A stretch of 31,618 nucleotides of DNA, taken from assembly GCA_905221605.1 (NCBI GenBank), contig CAJNDS010001152.1, forward strand, positions 1 through 31,618, read 5' to 3'. Position 1 is the first letter of the stretch, and each line of letters begins with the position of its first letter. Below the pieces are notes generated by a model that saw only the letters and a program-made list of their open reading frames with translations, was not told where the DNA came from and made no database searches. The position numbers and the translations under genes were made by a program. Positions 1 through 10,988 of this stretch are shown here, in pieces. The stretch comes from Symbiodinium natans (taxonomy: Eukaryota > Sar > Dinophyceae > Suessiales > Symbiodiniaceae).

Positions 1-945
1 CACACCAAACCCATTCAAATCTCATCCGAGTACTGTGCCTGCCACACCAAAACCCATTCAAATCTCATCCGAGTACTGTGCTTGCCACACAAAACCCATT
101 CAAATCTCATCCGAGTACTGTGCCTGCCACACCAAACCCATTCAAATCTCATCCGAGTACTGTGCCTGCCACACCAAACCCATTCAAATCTCATCCGAGT
201 ACTGTGCCTGCCACACCAAACCCATTCAAATCTCATCCGAGTACTGTGCCTGCCAAACCAAACCCATTCAAATCTCATCCGAGTACTGTGCCTGCCACAC
301 CAAACCCATCCAAATCTCATCCGAGTACTGTGCCTGCCACACCAAACCCATTCAAATAACATCCGAGTACTGTGCCTGCCACACCAAACCCATTCAAATC
401 TCATCCGAGTGCTGTGCCTGCCGCACCAAAACCATTCAAATCTCATCCGAGTATTGTGCCTGCCACACCAAGCCCATTCAAATCTCATCCGAGTACTGTG
501 CCTGCCACACCAAACCCATTCAAATCTCATCCGAGTACTGTGCCTGCCACACCGAGTACTGTGCCTGGCACACCAAACCCATTCAAATCTCATCCGAGTA
601 CTGTGCCTGCCACACCAAACCCATTCAAATCTCATCCGAGTACTGTGCCTGCAACACCAAACCCATTCAAATCTCATCCGAGTACTGTGCCTGCCACACC
701 AAACCCATTCAAATCTCATCCGAGTACTGTGCCTGCCACACCAAACCCATTCACACCAAACCCATTCAAATCTCATCCGAGTACTGTGTCTGCCACACCA
801 AACCCATTCAAATCTCATCCGAGTACTGTGCCTGCCACACCAAAACCCATTCAAATCTCATCCGAGTACTGTGCTTGCCACACAAAACCCATTCAAATCT
901 CATCCGAGTACTGTGCCTGCCACACCAAACCCATTCAAATCTCAT

Positions 946-1300
946 CCGAGTACTGCTCTGCCACACCAAACCATACAATCTCATCCGAGTACTGTTGCCT
1001 GCCAAACAAAACCATTCGAATCTCATCAGCGTACTGTGCCTTGCCACACCAAACATATTCAAATATCATCGAGTCCTGTGCATGCCAAACCCATGCGAAT
1101 CTCTCCGAGTGACTGTGACGCCGCACGAACCCACTCATAATCTCATCCGAGTTACTGTGCCCTGCCACACCAAACCCATCAAATCCATCAGAGTACTGTG
1201 CCTGCCACACCAAACCCATTCAATATCATCCGAGTACTGTGCCATGCCACACCAAACCCATTCAAATCTCATCCGGAAGGTACTGTGCCTGCACACCAAA
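946..1300. repeat. indel-dense satellite island 1
   Basis: Satellite units with many one- or two-base insertions and deletions and substitutions (for example GAGTTACTG for GAGTACTG, CCATACAATC for CCATTCAAATC). Sharply bounded by near-consensus copies on both sides. No gene. Confidence 0.85.
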
Positions 1301-3052
1301 CCCATTCAAATCTCATCCGAGTACTGTGCCTGCCACACCAAACCCATTCAAATCTCATCCGAGTACTGTGCCTGCCACACCAACCCATTCAAATCTCATC
1401 CGAGTACTGTGCCTGCCACACCAAACCCATTCGAATCTCATCCGAGTACTGTGCCTGCCACACCAAACCCATTCAAATCTCATCCGAGTACTGTGCCTGC
1501 CACACCAAACCCATTCAAATCTCATCCGAGTACTGTGCCTGCCACACCAAGCCCATTCAAATCTCATCTCAGTACTGTGCCTGCCACACCAAACCCATTC
1601 AAATCTCATCCGAGTACTGTGCCTGCCACACCAAACCCATTCAAATCGCATCCGAGTACTGTGCCTGCCACACCAAACCCATTCAAATCTCATCCGAGTA
1701 CTGTGCCTGCCACACCAAGCCCATTCAAATCTCATGCGAGTACTGTGTTTGCCACACCAAACCCATTCAAATCTCATCCGAGTCCTGTGCCTGCCACACC
1801 AAACCCATTCAAATCTCATCCGAGTACTGTGCCTGCCACACCAAACCCATTCAAATCTCATCCGAGTACTGTGCCTGCCCCACCAAACCCATTCAAATCT
1901 CATCCGAGTATTGTGCCTGCCACACCAAACCCATTCAAATCTCATCCGAGTACTGTGCCTGCCACACCAAACCCATTCAAATCTCATCCGAGTACTGTGC
2001 CTGCCACACCAAACCCATTCAAATCTCATCCGAGTACTGTGCCTGCCACACCAAACCCATTCAAATATCATCCGAGTACTGTGCCTGCCACACCAAACCC
2101 ATTCAAATCTCATCCGAGTACTGTGCCTGCCACACCAAACCCATTCAAATCTCATCCGAGTACTGTGCCGGCCACACCAAACCCATTCAAATCTCATCCG
2201 AGTACTGTGCCTGCCACACCAAACCCATTCAAATCTCATCCGAGTACTGTGCCTGCCACACCAAGCCCATTCAAATCTCATCCGAGTACTGTGCCTGCCA
2301 CACCAAACCCATTCAAATCTCATCCGAGTACTGTGCCTGCCACACCAAGCCCATTCAAATCTCATCCGAGTACTGTTCCTGCCACACCAAACACATTCAA
2401 ATCTCATCCGAGTACTGTGTCTGCCACACCAAACCCATTCAAATCTCATCCGAGTACTGTGCCTGCCACACCAACCCCATTCAAATCTCATCCGAGTACT
2501 GTGCCTGCCACACCAAACCCATGCAAATCTCATCCGAGTACTGTGCCTGCCACACCAAACCCATTCAAATCTCATCCGAGTACTGTGCCTGCCACACCAA
2601 ACCCATTCAAATCTCATCCGAGTACTGTTCCTGCCACACCAAACCCATTCAAATCTCATCCAAATAATGTGCCTGCCACACCAAACCCATTCAAATCTCA
2701 TCCGAGTACTGTGCCTGCCACACCAAACCATTCAAATCTCATCCGAGTACTGTGCCTGCCACACCAAACCCATTCAAATCTCATCCGAGTACTGTGCCTG
2801 CCACACCAAACCCATTCAAATCTCATCCGAGTACTGTGCCTGCCACACCAAACCCATTCAAATCTCATCCGAGTACTGTGCCTGCAACACCAAACCCATT
2901 CAAATCTCATCCGAGTACTGTGCCTGCCACACCAAACCCATTCAAATCTCATCCGAGTACTGTGCCTGCCACACCAAACCCATTCAAATCTCATCCGAGT
3001 ACTGTGCCTGCCACACCGAACCCATTCAAGCCTCATTCGAGTACTGTGCCTG

Positions 3053-3071
3053 CCCCCCCCCACCCCCCCCC
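3053..3071. repeat. poly-C tract C9-A-C9 within a satellite unit
   Basis: Nine C, one A and nine C replace the usual CCACA junction between two satellite copies. The unit just before it is also divergent (CAAGCCTCATTCGAG). Probably slippage or a sequencing/assembly homopolymer artefact; the minus strand is a G9-T-G9 run. Confidence 0.9.
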
Positions 3072-4915
3072 ACACCAAACCCATTCAAATCTCATCCGAG
3101 TACTGTGCCTGCCACACCAAAACCCATTCAAATCTCATCCGAGTACTGTGCTTGCCACACAAAACCCATTCAAATCTCATCCGAGTACTGTGCCTGCCAC
3201 ACCAAACCCATTCAAATCTCATCCGAGTACTGTGCCTGCCACACCAAACCCTTCAAATCTCATCCGAGTACTGTGCCTGCCACACCAAACCCATTCAAAT
3301 CTCATCCGAGTACTGTGCCTGCCACACCAAACCCATTCAAATCTCATCCGAGTACTGTGCCTGACACACCAAACCCACTCAAATCTCATCCGAGTACTGT
3401 GCCTGACACACCAAACCCATTCAAATCTCATCCGAGTACTGTGCTTGCCACACCAAACCCATTCAAATCTCATCCGAGTTCTGTGCCTGCCACACCAAAC
3501 ACATTCAAATCTCATCCGAGTACTGTGCCTGCCACACCAAACCCATTCAAATCTCATCCGAGTACTGTGCCTGCCACACCAAACCCATTCAAATCTCATC
3601 CGAGTAGTGCGGCTGCCACACCAAACCCATTCAAATCTCATCCGAGTACTGTGCCTGCCACACCAAACCCATTCAAATCTCATCCGAGTACTGTGCCTGC
3701 CACACCAAACCCATTCAAATCTCATCCGAGTACTGTGCCTGCCACACCAAACCAATTCAAATCGCATCCGAGTACTGTGCCCTGGCCACACCACCATTCG
3801 AATTCATCGACGGTTACTGTGCCTGCCACACCAAACCCATTCAAATCTCATCCGAGTACTGTTCCTGCCACACCAAACCCATTCAAATCTCATCCGAGTA
3901 CTGTGCCTGCCACACCAAACCCATTCGAATCTCATCCGAGTACTGTGCCTGCCAAACCCATTCAAATCTCATCCGAGTACTGTGCCTGCCGCACGAAACC
4001 CACTCAAATCTCATCCGAGTACTGTGCCTGCCACACCAAACCCATTCAAATCTCATCCGAGTACTGTGCCTGCCACACCAAACCCATTCAAATCGCATCC
4101 GAGTACTGTGCCTGCCACACCAAACCCATTCAAATCTCATCCGAGTACTGTGCCTGCCACACCAAACCCATTCAAATCTCATCCGAGTACTGTGCCTGCC
4201 ACACCAAGCCCATTCAAATCTCATCCGAGTACTGTGCCTGCCACACCAACCCATTCAAATCTCATCCGAGTACTGTGCCTGCCACACCAAACCCATTCAA
4301 ATCTCATCCGAGTACTGTGCCTGCCACACTAAACCCATTCAAATCTTATCCGAGTACTGTGCCTGCCACACCAAACCCATTCAAATCTCATCCGAGTACT
4401 GTGCCTGCCGCACCAAACCCATTCAAATCTCATCCGAGTACTGTGCCTGCCACACCAAACCCATTCAAATCTCATCCGAGCACTGTGCCTGCCACACCAA
4501 ACCCATTCGAATCTCATCCGAGTACTGTGCCTGCCACACCAAACCCATTCAAATCTCATTCGAGTCCTGTGCCTGCCACACCAAACCCATTCAAATCTCA
4601 TCCGAGTACTGTGCCTGCCACACCAAACCCATTCAAATCTCATCCGAGTACTGTGCCTGCCACACCAAACCCATTCAAATCTCATCCGAGTACGGTGCCT
4701 GCCACACCAAACCCATTCAAATCTCATCCGAGTACTGTGCCTGCCACACCAAACCCATTCAAATCTCATCCGAGTACTGTGCCTGCCACACCAAACCCAT
4801 TCAAATCTCATCCGAGTACTGGGCCTGCCACACCAAACCCATTCAAATCTCATCCGAGTACTGTGCCTGCCACACCAAACCCATTCAAATCTCATCCGAG
4901 TACTGTGCCTGCCAC

Positions 4916-5260
4916 ACCAAAACCCATTCAATCTCATCCGAGTTTACTGGTCTGCCACACCAAACCATGCAAAATCTCATCGGAGTACTGTTGACTGCCA
5001 CCCACAAAACCCATTCAAAGCTCAGCCGAGTACGGTGCCTGCCACACCAAAACACATCAAATCTCAATCCGAGTTACGTGCCTGCCACGACCAAACCAAT
5101 TCACAATCTCATCACGAGTACTGCGGCTGTCACACCAAACCCATTAAAAATCTCATACGATGGTACTGGCCTTGCCACCAACAACCCATTCAAAATCTAA
5201 TTCGAATCTCATCCGGTTACTGTGCCTGCAAAATCATCCGAGTTTACTGTGCCTGCCACA
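4916..5260. repeat. indel-dense satellite island 2
   Basis: Degenerate satellite copies with frequent single-base gains and losses (GAGTTTACTGG, CAAAATCTCATCGGAG, GACCAAACCAATTCACAATC), returning abruptly to consensus near 5260. Confidence 0.85.
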
Positions 5261-6170
5261 CCAAACCCATTCAAATCTCATCCGAGTACTGTGTCTGCCA
5301 CACCAAACCCATTCAAATCTCATCCGAGTACTGTGCCTGCCACACCAAACCCATTCAAATCTCATCCGAGTACTGTGCCTGCCACACCAAACCCATTCAA
5401 ATCTCATCCGAGTACTGTGCCTGCCACACCGAAACCACTGTGCCTGCCACACCAAACCCATTCAAATCTCATCCGAGTACTGTGCCTGCCACACCAAACC
5501 CATTCAAATCTCATCCGAGTACTGTGCCTGCCACACCACACCCATTCAAATCAAATGCGAGTACTGTGCCGGCCACACCAAACCCATTCAAATCTCATCC
5601 GAGTTCTGTGCCTGCCACACCAAACCCATTCAAATCTCATCCGAGTACTGCGCCTGCCACACCAAAACCCATTCAAATCTCATCCGAGTACTGTGCCTGC
5701 CACACCAAACCCATTCAAATCTCATCCGAGTACTGTGCCTGCCACACCAACCCATTCAAATCTCATCCGAGTACTGTGCCTGCCACACCAAACCCATTCG
5801 AATCTCATCCGAGTACTGTGCCTGCCACACCAAACCCATTCAAATCTCATCCGAGTACTGTGCCTGCCACACCAAACCCATTCAAATCTCATCCGAGTAC
5901 TGGGCCTGCCACACCAAACCCATTCAAATCTCATCCGAGTACTGTGCCTGCCACACCAAACCCATTCAAATCTCTGTGATTGCCACACTAAGCCCATTCA
6001 AATCTCCTCCGAGTACTGTGCCTGCCACACTAAACCCATTCAAATCTCATCCGAGTACTGTGCCTGCCGCACCAAGCCCATTGAAATCTCTTCCGAGTAC
6101 TGTGCCTGCCACACCAAACCCATTCAAATCTCATCCGAGTACTGTGCCTGCCATACCAAACCCATTCAAA

Positions 6171-6312
6171 TCTCATGCGAGTACTGTATTTGCCACACCA
6201 AACCCATTCAAATCTCATCCGAGTACTGTGCCTGCCACACCAAACCCATTCGAATCTCATCCGAGTACTGTGCCTGCCACACCAAACCCATTCAAATCTA
6301 AACCCATTCAAA
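6171..6312. repeat. higher-order satellite block B, copy 1
   Basis: Contains CTCATGCGAGTACTG and, downstream, a truncated unit junction CAAATCTAAACCCATTC. Both recur at exactly +1101 bp (7272-7413). Confidence 0.8.
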
Positions 6313-7271
6313 TCTCATCCGAGTATTGTGCCTGCCACACCAAAACCATTCAAATCTCATCCGAGTACTGTGCCTGCCACACCAAACCCATTCAAATCTC
6401 ATCCGAGTATTGTGCCTGCCACACCAAACCCATTCAAATCTCATCCGAGTACTGTGCCTGCCACACAAAACCCATTCAAATCTCATCCGAGTACTGTGCC
6501 TGCCACACCAAACCCATTCAAATCTCATCCGAGTACTGTGCCTGCCACACCAACCCCATTCAAATCTCATCCGAGTACTGTGCCTGCCACACCAAACCCA
6601 TTCAAATCTCATCCGAGTACTGTGCCTGCCAAACCCATTCAAATCTCATCCGAGTACTGTGCCTGCCGCACGAAACCCACTCAAATCTCATCCGAGTACT
6701 GTGCCTGCCACACCAACCCATTCAAATCTCATCCGAGTACTGTGCCTGCCACACCAAACCCATTCAAATCTCATCCGAGTACTGTGCCTGCCACACCAAA
6801 CCCATTCAAATCTCATCCGAGTACTGTGCCGGCCACACCAAACCCATTCAAATCTCATCCGAGTACTGTGCCTGCCACACCAAACCCATTCAAATCTCAT
6901 CCGAGTACTGTGCCTGCACACCAAGCCCATTCAAATCTCATCCGAGTACTGTGCCTGCCACACCAAACCCATTCAAATCTCATCCGAGTACTGTGCCTGC
7001 CACACCAAACCCATTCAAATCTCATCCGAGTACTGTGCCTGCCACACCAAACCCATTCAAATCTAATCCGAGTACTGTGCCTGCCACACCAAACCCACAC
7101 AAATCTCATCCGAGGACTGTGCCTGCCACACCAAACCCATTCAAATCTCATCCGAGTACTGTGTATGCCACACCAAACCCATTCAGATCTCATCCGAGTA
7201 CTGTGCCTGCCACACCAAGCCCATTCAAATCTCATATCAGTACTGTGCCTGCCACACCAAACCCATTCAAA

Positions 7272-7413
7272 TCTCATGCGAGTACTGTGTCTGCCACACC
7301 AAACCCATTCAATTCTCATCCGAGTACTGTGCCTGCCACACCAAACCTATTCAAATCTCATCCGAGTACTGTGCCTGCCACACCAAACCCATTCAAATCT
7401 AAACCCATTCAAA
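7272..7413. repeat. higher-order satellite block B, copy 2
   Basis: Shares with 6171-6312 both the CATGCGAG variant and the truncated junction CAAATCTAAACCCATTC at a constant 1101-bp offset, although intervening point variants differ. Confidence 0.8.
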
Positions 7414-8435
7414 TCTCATCCGAGTACTGTGCCTGCCACACCAAACCCATTCAAATCTCATCCGAGTACTGTGCCTGCCACACCAAACCCATTCAAATCT
7501 CCTCCGAGTACTGTGCCTGCCACACCAAACCCATTCAAATCTCATCCGAGTACTGTGCCTGCCACACCAAACCCATTCAAATCTCATCCGAGTTCTGTGC
7601 CTGCCACACCGAACCCATTCAAATCTCATCCGAGTACTGTGCCTGCCACACCAAACCCATTCAAATCTGATCCGAGTACTGTGCTTGCCACACCAAACCC
7701 ATTCAAATCTCATCCGAGTACTGTGCCTGCCACACCAAACCATTCAAATCTCATCCGAGTACTGTGCCTGCCACACCAAACCCATTCAAATCTCATCCGA
7801 GTACTGTGCCTGCCACACCAAACCCATTCAAATCTCATCCGAGTACTGTGCCTGCCACACCCAACCCATTCAAATCTCATCCGAGTACTGTGCCTGCCAC
7901 ACCAAACCCATTCAAATCTCATCCGAGTACTGTGCCTGCCACACCAAACCCATTCAAATCTCATCCGAGTACTGTGCCTGCCACACCAAACCCATTCAAA
8001 TCTCATCCGAGTACTGTGCCTGCCACACCAAACTCATTCAAATCTCATCCGAGTATTGTGCCTGCCACACCAAACCCATTCAAATCTCATCCGAGCACTG
8101 GCCTGCCACACCAAGCCCATTCAAATCTCATCCGAGTACTGTGCCTGCCACACCAAACCCATTCAAATCTCATCCGAGTACTGTGCCTGCCACACCAAAC
8201 CCATTCAAATCTCATCCGAGTACTGTGCCTGCCACACCAAACCGATTCAAATCTCATCCGAGTACCGTGCCTGCCGCACCAAGCCCATTCAAATCTCATC
8301 CGAGTACTGTGCCTGCCACACCAAACCCATTCAAATCTCATCCGAGTACTGTTCCTGCCACACCAAACCCATTCAAATCTCATCCGAGTAATGTGCCTGC
8401 CACACCAAACCCATTCAAATCTCATCCGAGTACGG

Positions 8436-8604
8436 TTCCGGCCACCACAAACCCAGTCAATCTCATCCGAGTACTGTTGCCCTGCCACACCACGCCCATT
8501 CAAATCTCATCCGAGTACTGTTCCTGCCACCCAAACCCATTCAAATCTCCATCCGACAGTACCTGCTCCTTCCACACCAACCCCATTTCAAATCTCTCGA
8601 GTAC
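8436..8604. repeat. indel-dense satellite island 3
   Basis: Short run of degenerate copies (GGTTCCGGCCACCACAAACC, CTCCATCCGACAGTACC, CCCCATTTCAAATCTCTCGAG) between near-consensus units. Confidence 0.85.
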
Positions 8605-10557
8605 TGCGCCTGCCACACCAAACCCATTCAAATCTCATCCGAGTACTGTGCCTGCCACACCAAACCCTTTCAAATCTCAGCGGAGTACTGTGCCTGCCAC
8701 ACCAAACCCATTCAAATCTCATCCGAGTACTGTGCCTGCCACACCAAACCCATTCAAATCTCATCCGAGTACTGTGCCTGCCACACCAAACCCATTCAAA
8801 TCTCATCCGAGTACTGTGCCTGCCACACAAAACCCATTCAAATCTCATCCGAGTACTGTGCCTGCCACACCAAACCCATGCAAATCTCATCCGAGTACTG
8901 TGCCTGCCACACCAAACCCATTCAAATCTCATCCGAGTACTGTGCCTGCCACACCAAACCCATTCAAATCTCATCCGAGTACTGTGCCTACCACACCAAA
9001 CCCATTCAAATCTCATCCGAGTACTGTGCCTGCCACACCAAACCCATTCAAATCTCATCCGAGTACTGTGCCTGCCACACCAAACCATTCAAGTCTCATC
9101 CGAGTACTGTGCCTGCCACACCAAACCCATTCAAATCTCATCCGAGTACTGTGCCTGCCACACCAAACCCATTCAAATCCCATCCGAGTACTGTGCCTGC
9201 CACACCAAACCCATTCAAATCTCATCCGAATACTGTGCCTGCCACACCAAACCGATTCAAATCTCATCCGAGTACTGTGCCTGACACACCAAACCCATTC
9301 AAATCTCATCCGAGTACTGTGCCTGCCACACCAAACCCATCCAAATCTCATCCGAGTACTGTGCCTGCCACACCAAACCCATTCAAATCACATCCGAGTA
9401 CTGTGCCTGCCACACCAAACCCATTCAAATCTCATTCGAGTACTGTGCCTGCCACACCAAACCCATTCAAATCTCATCCGAGTACTGTGCCTGCCACACC
9501 AAACCCATTCAAATCTCATCCGAGTACTGTGCCTGCCACACCAAACCCATTCAAATCTCATCCGAGTACTGTGCCTGCCACACCAAACCCATTCAAATCT
9601 CATCCGAGTACTGTGCCTGCCACACCAAACCCATTCAAATCTCATCCGAGTACTGTGCCTGAGTACCCTGCCACACCAAACCCATTCAAATCTCATCCGA
9701 GTACTGTGCCTGCCACACCAAACCCATTCAAATCTCATCCGAGTACTGTGCCTGCCACACCAAACCCATTCAAATCTCATCCGAGTACTGTGCCTGCCAC
9801 ACCAAACCCATTCAAATCTCATCCGAGTACTGTGCCTGCCACACCAAACCCATTCAAATCTCATCCGAGTACTGTGCCTGCCACACCAAACCCATTCAAA
9901 TCTCATCCGAGTACTGTGCCTGCCACACCAAACCCATTCAAATCTCATCCGAGTACTGTGCCTGCCACACCAAACCCATTCAAATCTCATCCGAGTACTG
10001 TGCCTGCCACACCAAACCCATTCAAATCTCATCCGAGTACTGTGCCTGCCACACCAAACCCATTCAAATCTCATCCGAGTACTGGCCTGCCACACCAAAC
10101 CCATTCAAATCTCAGTGCCTGCCACACCAAACCCATTCAAATCTCATCCGAATACTGTGCCTGCCACACCAAACCCATTCAAATCTCATCCGAGCACTGT
10201 GCCTGCCAACCAAACCCATTCAAATCTCATCCGAGTACTGTGCCTGCCACACCAAACCCATTCAAATCTCATCCGAGCACTGTGCCTGCCACACCAAGCC
10301 CATTCAAATCTCATCTGAGTACTGTGCCTGCCGCACCAAACCCATTCAAATCTCATCCGAGTACTGTGCCTGCCACACGAAACCATTCAAAGTCTCATCC
10401 GAGTACTGTGCCTGCCACACCAAACTCATTCAAATCTCATCCGAGTACTGTGCTTGCCACACCAAACCCATTCAAATCTCATCCGAGTACTGTGCCTGCC
10501 ACACCAAACCCATTCAAATCTCATCCGAGTACTGTGCCTGCCACACCAAACCCATTC

Positions 10558-10562
10558 AAATC
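10558..10562. other. target-site duplication, left copy (AAATC)
   Basis: The five bases AAATC directly precede the left LTR and match the five bases after the right LTR (20128-20132). A 5-bp duplication is usual for copia integrases. AAATC is part of the satellite unit, which is otherwise intact across the empty site, so the duplication is well supported even though the flanks are repetitive. Confidence 0.93.
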
Positions 10563-10857
10563 TGTTGGTTCTGAGAACCCCCAGGTCTAGAGCCAACAGG
10601 CCTCGGAACTTGATGATCAGCGTCTGCCATGTAATCTTCTCTGTATCGTTCCAATGAATGAAACCACGGTCGAAACTATGGCGGCAGAAGGACTTGTTTT
10701 CTCGCACAAACGAAGTTGCTCATGTACCTCATACACCCTTAGGGTTGGGATCAAGCTACCTTCGTGCCATGTCTGCTGCCTCTGATGCTTGTGCAAAGTC
10801 TGCAAGACACGGCTGCAGCGGTCGCGTTGGGCGCACCTGGGACAGGGGACATCAACA
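10563..10857 (-). repeat. 3' LTR of the retrotransposon
   Basis: A 295-bp direct repeat of 19833-20127 at a constant offset of 9270; comparing line by line I found no difference. Ends are TGTTG and CAACA, a 5-bp terminal inverted repeat of the TG...CA type. In element orientation it follows the polypurine tract. No TATA box or AATAAA signal is evident in either orientation. Neither absence is surprising for a dinoflagellate, where such signals are generally missing. Confidence 0.96.
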
Positions 10858-10866
10858 CTCCTCCTT
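10858..10866 (-). other. polypurine tract
   Basis: On the element strand the nine bases AAGGAGGAG lie immediately before the 3' LTR, the expected place for the plus-strand primer. The purine run is interrupted just upstream by CC. Confidence 0.85.
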
Positions 10867-10988
10867 GGTTTGAAACATTGTGTCCAAACCATCCAGCATA
10901 GCCCAACGATCAAAAACGTAGACATCACATGTCGGTTGTGCTTCCCGCTCCACAGGAATCATGCATCACGCTATTGCTTCTTGCACCC
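10867..10988 (-). other. 3' untranslated internal segment of the element
   Basis: About 120 bases between the pol stop codon (TGA, 10989-10991) and the polypurine tract. I see no open frame of note, repeat or hairpin here. Confidence 0.7.

Larger units (their letters stand above)
1..10562. repeat. 42-bp tandem satellite array, left block
   Basis: About 250 head-to-tail copies of a 42-bp unit fill this block; positions 1-42 are a consensus copy (cores CATTCAAATCTCATCC and GAGTACTGTGCCTGC). The plus strand is strongly skewed, with 16 C and 5 G per unit. Most copies differ from consensus by 0-2 substitutions, and some carry 1-6 base indels or truncations. Because 42 is divisible by 3 and the consensus lacks stops in all three plus frames and one minus frame, long open frames arise everywhere. 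They are not genes: single-base indels move the same stretch between the 14-residue readings TKPIQISSEYCACH, PSTVPATPNPFKSH and RVLCLPHQTHSNLI, with no frame preserved. Each consensus copy contains the palindrome AGTACT. There are no unique spacers. Centromeric, heterochromatic or other roles cannot be told from sequence. Confidence 0.97.

Noticed and set aside
1355-2731. Minus-strand open frames with the 14-residue repeat TRMRFEWVWCGRHS, here and elsewhere in the array
   Set aside because: Only one minus frame of the consensus is open, and it is the antisense of the same satellite; no independent evidence of coding.
1-10562. Telomere-like repeat, because of CCAAACCC in each unit
   Set aside because: The motif occurs once per 42 bp and never as a short tandem run such as CCCTAAA; the array is a satellite, not telomeric.
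35-10590. Very long plus-strand open frames in the left satellite (up to about 1100 and 1250 residues)
   Set aside because: They are by-products of a stop-free 42-bp unit. One frame changes between three unrelated 14-residue readings at each indel, substitutions show no codon-position pattern, and no start context or conserved domain is present.
10563-10857. Canonical promoter (TATA) or AATAAA polyadenylation signal in the LTR
   Set aside because: No convincing match on the element strand; reporting one would be guesswork.
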